Positions 61,208-64,000 of a DNA stretch of 64,000 bases are shown here, piece after piece (the first letter of the stretch is position 1; every line of letters begins with the position of its first letter). A program made the translations under genes and the position numbers. The notes under the pieces are model-generated. The model was not told the origin of the DNA. It made no database searches and saw only the letters and a program-made list of their open reading frames with translations. The DNA lies in the NCBI RefSeq assembly GCF_001612785.1, contig NZ_BDBC01000029.1, forward strand, positions 1 through 64,000. Reading direction: 5' to 3'. This stretch comes from Nocardia beijingensis NBRC 16342. Its GTDB lineage: Bacteria > Actinomycetota > Actinomycetes > Mycobacteriales > Mycobacteriaceae.

Positions 61208-63208
61208 ATGCCGGAGGTGAGTGCGGCCGAGATATCTCGGCTCGCCGGCGTCACCCGCGCGACGGTCAGCAACTGGCGACGCCGACATGACGACTTTCCC
61301 CAGGCCATCGCCGGCACCGACGCGCGCCCGCTCTTCGATCTGAACCAGGTGCAAGGGTGGCTGTCCGAGCACGGAGTCGAGGTGTCGGACTCGCCGGCGA
61401 GCGACCTGCGGACGCTGGTCCGATCGCGCGAACCCGAGCTTGTTCGCCAAGTGATGAAAGCTTTACGCCGCTCCGAAGACGGTTGGGTTGCGTCCGGCCT
61501 GAGTGGTGAGGAGTCGGCGTATGCGGCAGAAGTGGCGGAGGCGGTCGCCCGGACCGCCGAACGGGACGGCACTCGGGTTGCTGTCGACACTTTGGCGGAG
61601 CGGGCGATGGAAGGCACCCCCGCCACGGGGGTGTACACCACACCTGCCGAAGTGGCGAAACTAATGGCAGCACTGTCGGGGAAGTCGGCAGCGGCCGACG
61701 TGCTGGACCCCGCGTGTGGGAGTGGCTCGCTGTTGCTGGCGGCGGCCGAGGCAGGCGCTACCGAGCTGCATGGTCAGGACGTCTCGCAAATCCAGGTCGC
61801 TCGTACGCGGCTGCTGCTCGAGGCGGATACCGCACTCCAACCTGATATACGACTGGGCGACAGTCTCATGGCCGACGCGTTCTCCGGTCGTCGGTTCGGC
61901 TCCGTGCTCTGCAATCCGCCCTACGGTCAGCGCGATTGGGGTTCCGGTGAACTCGCGCTCGATACCCGGTGGGACTACGGACTGCCGCCGCGCGGCGAAC
62001 CGGAGCTCGCCTGGGTGCAGCACGCCATCGCGCACTTGGAACCTGGAGCCGATGCGGTGCTGCTGCTTCCACCGGCTGTGGCCACTCGACCTTCGGGCCG
62101 AAAGATTCGGGCGAATCTTGTGCGGACCGGGGCACTGCGTGCGGTGATCGGCCTGACTCCTGGTGCGGCACAGCCGTGGCATATCGGGCTGCAGATCTGG
62201 ATCCTGCGTCGGCCGGTGCCCGGCGCCACCGTGCCCGACGAACTGCTTTTTGTCGACACCACTCCTTTGTCCAAGGAGGCCGCGGGCGAGGATCGCGTCG
62301 ACTGGGACCTGATCACCAATAGCGTTGTCGAGGTGTGGCGAGCATTCGATGCCGGGGAAGCCGATCGGGCGGAGGTCTCCGGTATGGCGGCGGCGGCGCG
62401 ATTGGTGAATGTGCTCGATGACGAAGTCGATCTCACGCCGGCGCGATATGTGCGCTCGTCGCTGGATGCGGGGGCGGTCTCCCATCAGGTCGGTGACGCG
62501 ATGAGCAGACTCGCCTCCGCGGCGTCCGAGCTGACCTCATTGGCCGCGGAGGTCACCGGCTGGTCCGAGGCGGCCGGCAAATCCTGGCGGTTCGTGACGG
62601 TCGCCGATCTGGCGTCGCACGGCCAACTCGAGTGGATTCGCGCGCGACCGACAGGCGCGGATCGCAGCGAGTCCACCGATACCAGACGTGTCTTGACGGC
62701 GCCCGATGTCGCCACGGGAAACCCGGCATCGGGAACGATGGCGACCGCGCGGCCGTCCGAAGCGATCGAGGTCCGAGCCGGAGATATCCTGCTTCCGGCC
62801 GTGCGCAGTGATCGAAGTGCAGGGCGCACGGCACGGGTAGCCGTGGCGGAGGACGCGGGTGCGGTGCTGGGTCCGCATGTGCACGCGCTGCGTGTCGATG
62901 GCGAACGACTCGACCCATGGTTTGTCGCCGGCTTCCTGACCGGGGCCGAGAATGTCTCTGCGACGAGGACATCCACCGTCCGGTTCGATCCGAGCCGACT
63001 TCGGGTGCCGGTACTCCCACTATCGGAACAACAACGATATGGGGTCATTTTCCGGAGACTGTTCCTGCTACGAGTTACCGCGGGCCGCGCTTTCAACGCC
63101 GCCGAGCATGTCATCGAACACATGACGACCGGACTGACGGCGGGCGCTCTGGTTCCCGACGACTCGATGGATGCCGGCTCGATCGCCGTCGGAAAGGTGC
63201 GACCGTGA
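61208..63208 (+). CDS. N6-adenine DNA methyltransferase with N-terminal HTH and recognition-like C-terminus
   Basis: A 666-residue protein. Residues 4-50 are a MerR-like helix-turn-helix (SAAEISRLAGVTRATVSNWRRRH). The methyltransferase core shows YTTPAEVAKLMAAL, VLDPACGSGSLLLAA near residue 166 and VLCNPPYGQRDWG near 236, as in HsdM of type I systems. From about residue 450 the sequence resembles HsdS target-recognition architecture (WRFVTVADLASHGQLEW, VRAGDILLPAVRSDRSAG, PLSEQQRYGVIFRRL). It thus fuses M and half-S functions. No restriction subunit is visible. The next gene encodes a second S-like half and is translationally coupled. Confidence 0.85.
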   Translation: MPEVSAAEISRLAGVTRATVSNWRRRHDDFPQAIAGTDARPLFDLNQVQGWLSEHGVEVSDSPASDLRTLVRSREPELVRQVMKALRRSEDGWVASGLSGEESAYAAEVAEAVARTAERDGTRVAVDTLAERAMEGTPATGVYTTPAEVAKLMAALSGKSAAADVLDPACGSGSLLLAAAEAGATELHGQDVSQIQVARTRLLLEADTALQPDIRLGDSLMADAFSGRRFGSVLCNPPYGQRDWGSGELALDTRWDYGLPPRGEPELAWVQHAIAHLEPGADAVLLLPPAVATRPSGRKIRANLVRTGALRAVIGLTPGAAQPWHIGLQIWILRRPVPGATVPDELLFVDTTPLSKEAAGEDRVDWDLITNSVVEVWRAFDAGEADRAEVSGMAAAARLVNVLDDEVDLTPARYVRSSLDAGAVSHQVGDAMSRLASAASELTSLAAEVTGWSEAAGKSWRFVTVADLASHGQLEWIRARPTGADRSESTDTRRVLTAPDVATGNPASGTMATARPSEAIEVRAGDILLPAVRSDRSAGRTARVAVAEDAGAVLGPHVHALRVDGERLDPWFVAGFLTGAENVSATRTSTVRFDPSRLRVPVLPLSEQQRYGVIFRRLFLLRVTAGRAFNAAEHVIEHMTTGLTAGALVPDDSMDAGSIAVGKVRP

Positions 63209-63840
63209 CCGACCGCGACGACTACGCCACGCTCCGTGCGGCGCTGCTCGACCAGCCGGTGTCGATGCCCCCTGCGCTGCTACCGAACTCGGCGTCGCAC
63301 GGCACGGTTCTGCTCGAGGACTTGGTCGAGGCCGAGGCAGTCTCCGTGCACGAGTCCCCACTGGCGGTCGAGTCGGTCAGCGGCGATCTTCCTATGCTGT
63401 CGGCGAAGGACGTACGGCTCGATCGGCCACCGTCGAGATGGGGCGCGGCGGATGCTCCAGGGGCCGTCACAATGCGCGCCGGGGACGTGGCGGTCGTTAT
63501 CGGCGTGGGCGCCGCGGTCAGGGTGTGCGTAGCCGACGGCGTCCTGTTGGGGCCGGGCATTCATCTCGTCCGCGGGAACCCCGACACGTTCGATCCACGG
63601 TTTCTCGCTTGTGTGCTGCGGAGTGCGGTCGATGCCGCCGACGGCTTTTCGTTCGATCTGTTCCAGGTCGAGGTTCCTCGCATTCCGCTCGCCGAGCAAC
63701 GCCGTTATGGCGCCGCGTTCGAGCAGCTGACCGAACTCGAGTCGTCTTGGCGCCGCCGACGTGCGAGCATCGAACAATTGGTGCGCGTGGGCATCGGGGG
63801 ACTGGCTGGGGGAATGCTGCGGCCCGGCCCCGGCGAATAG
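63205..63840 (+). CDS. HsdS-like half-specificity protein
   Basis: A 211-residue protein with one target-recognition-like half: VTMRAGDVAVVIGVGAAVRV, GPGIHLVRGNPDTFDPRFLACVL and the end VEVPRIPLAEQRRYGAAFEQLTELESSW followed by a helical spacer. It parallels the C-terminal third of the preceding methyltransferase (RAGDILLP, LSEQQRYG). The two recognition halves could together read a bipartite target. GTG start at 63205 overlaps the methyltransferase stop (GTGA). Confidence 0.75.
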   Translation: MTDRDDYATLRAALLDQPVSMPPALLPNSASHGTVLLEDLVEAEAVSVHESPLAVESVSGDLPMLSAKDVRLDRPPSRWGAADAPGAVTMRAGDVAVVIGVGAAVRVCVADGVLLGPGIHLVRGNPDTFDPRFLACVLRSAVDAADGFSFDLFQVEVPRIPLAEQRRYGAAFEQLTELESSWRRRRASIEQLVRVGIGGLAGGMLRPGPGE

Positions 63841-63881
63841 CGCGGCGAGGCAGCACATCAGGACTCACGGAGGTAGCCGCG

Positions 63882-64000
63882 GTGCAACCGCAGGTTGTCG
63901 GAGATAGGTACGAACTCATCGAGGAGATCGGCTCCGGTGGGATGGGGCAGGTCTATGAGGGATTCGATCGCCACCTGAAACGGCGCATCGCGGTGAAGTT
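63882..64000 (+). CDS. Ser/Thr protein kinase, 5' end only
   Basis: 39 codons before the window ends. The start of a Hanks-type kinase domain is clear: GDRYELIEEIGSGGMGQVYE is the glycine-rich loop, then FDRHLKRRIAVK with the ATP-binding Lys. GTG start with GGAGGT eight bases upstream, 41 bases after the HsdS-like gene, so it is probably in the same operon. Further domains and function lie outside the window. Confidence 0.85.
   Translation, partial: MQPQVVGDRYELIEEIGSGGMGQVYEGFDRHLKRRIAVK

Overview
The window comes from a high-GC actinomycete of the mycolic-acid group. Nocardia is the best guess, because of the strong GC3 bias, the many GTG starts and ATGA/GTGA overlaps, the WXG100 proteins, and a left end that follows the Mycobacterium tuberculosis Rv1230c-Rv1234/Rv1239c neighbourhood (lytic transglycosylase, DUF1003, PRC/MgtE_N/CBS protein, stress protein, CorA). 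No rRNA, tRNA, CRISPR array or intact transposase was seen.

From 0 to about 30 kb the content is mainly chromosomal housekeeping and metabolism: the Rv1230c-like block, a CitE-like lyase, a PHP phosphoesterase, an FAD-dependent oxidoreductase, malic enzyme, an OpuC-type osmoprotectant ABC transporter with a second divergent binding lipoprotein, a PadR-MFS efflux pair, a Uma2 nuclease-fold protein, a sulfite-oxidase-like molybdoprotein, a long-chain acyl-CoA ligase, a mymA-like operon (Baeyer-Villiger monooxygenase, SDR, alpha/beta hydrolase) with a divergent TetR, a MarR-controlled membrane protein and a NERD-domain membrane protein. Three of the regulators sit beside clear inverted repeats.

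From 30 to 39.4 kb the sequence is accessory and patchy. It has an orphan ABBA-type aromatic prenyltransferase, a gene-poor kilobase, a MarR/membrane protein/SGNH hydrolase cluster, a secreted protein with an odd repeated N-terminal extension, a decayed UvrD-type helicase C-terminus, and a type VII secretion cassette (two WXG100-like proteins, a polymorphic-toxin-like protein, a candidate immunity protein) lying between related 75-bp repeats. A frameshifted secreted DUF397-like gene follows.

From 39.4 to 59.9 kb, on the minus strand, is a full type 2 BREX (Pgl) phage-defence locus: pglW, pglX, pglY and pglZ as one overlapping operon, then brxD and a brxHI-type helicase. Two plus-strand genes, a secreted small protein and an unknown partner, are inserted between pglZ and brxD. 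To the right, after two small envelope-type genes, a plus-strand operon encodes an N6-adenine methyltransferase with its own HTH and target-recognition-like C-terminus, a separate HsdS-like half subunit, and the start of a Ser/Thr kinase that runs off the window. The right 25 kb therefore looks like a defence and conflict island; the best candidates for something new are the BREX insertion pair, the repeat-flanked type VII toxin cassette and the methyltransferase-kinase operon.
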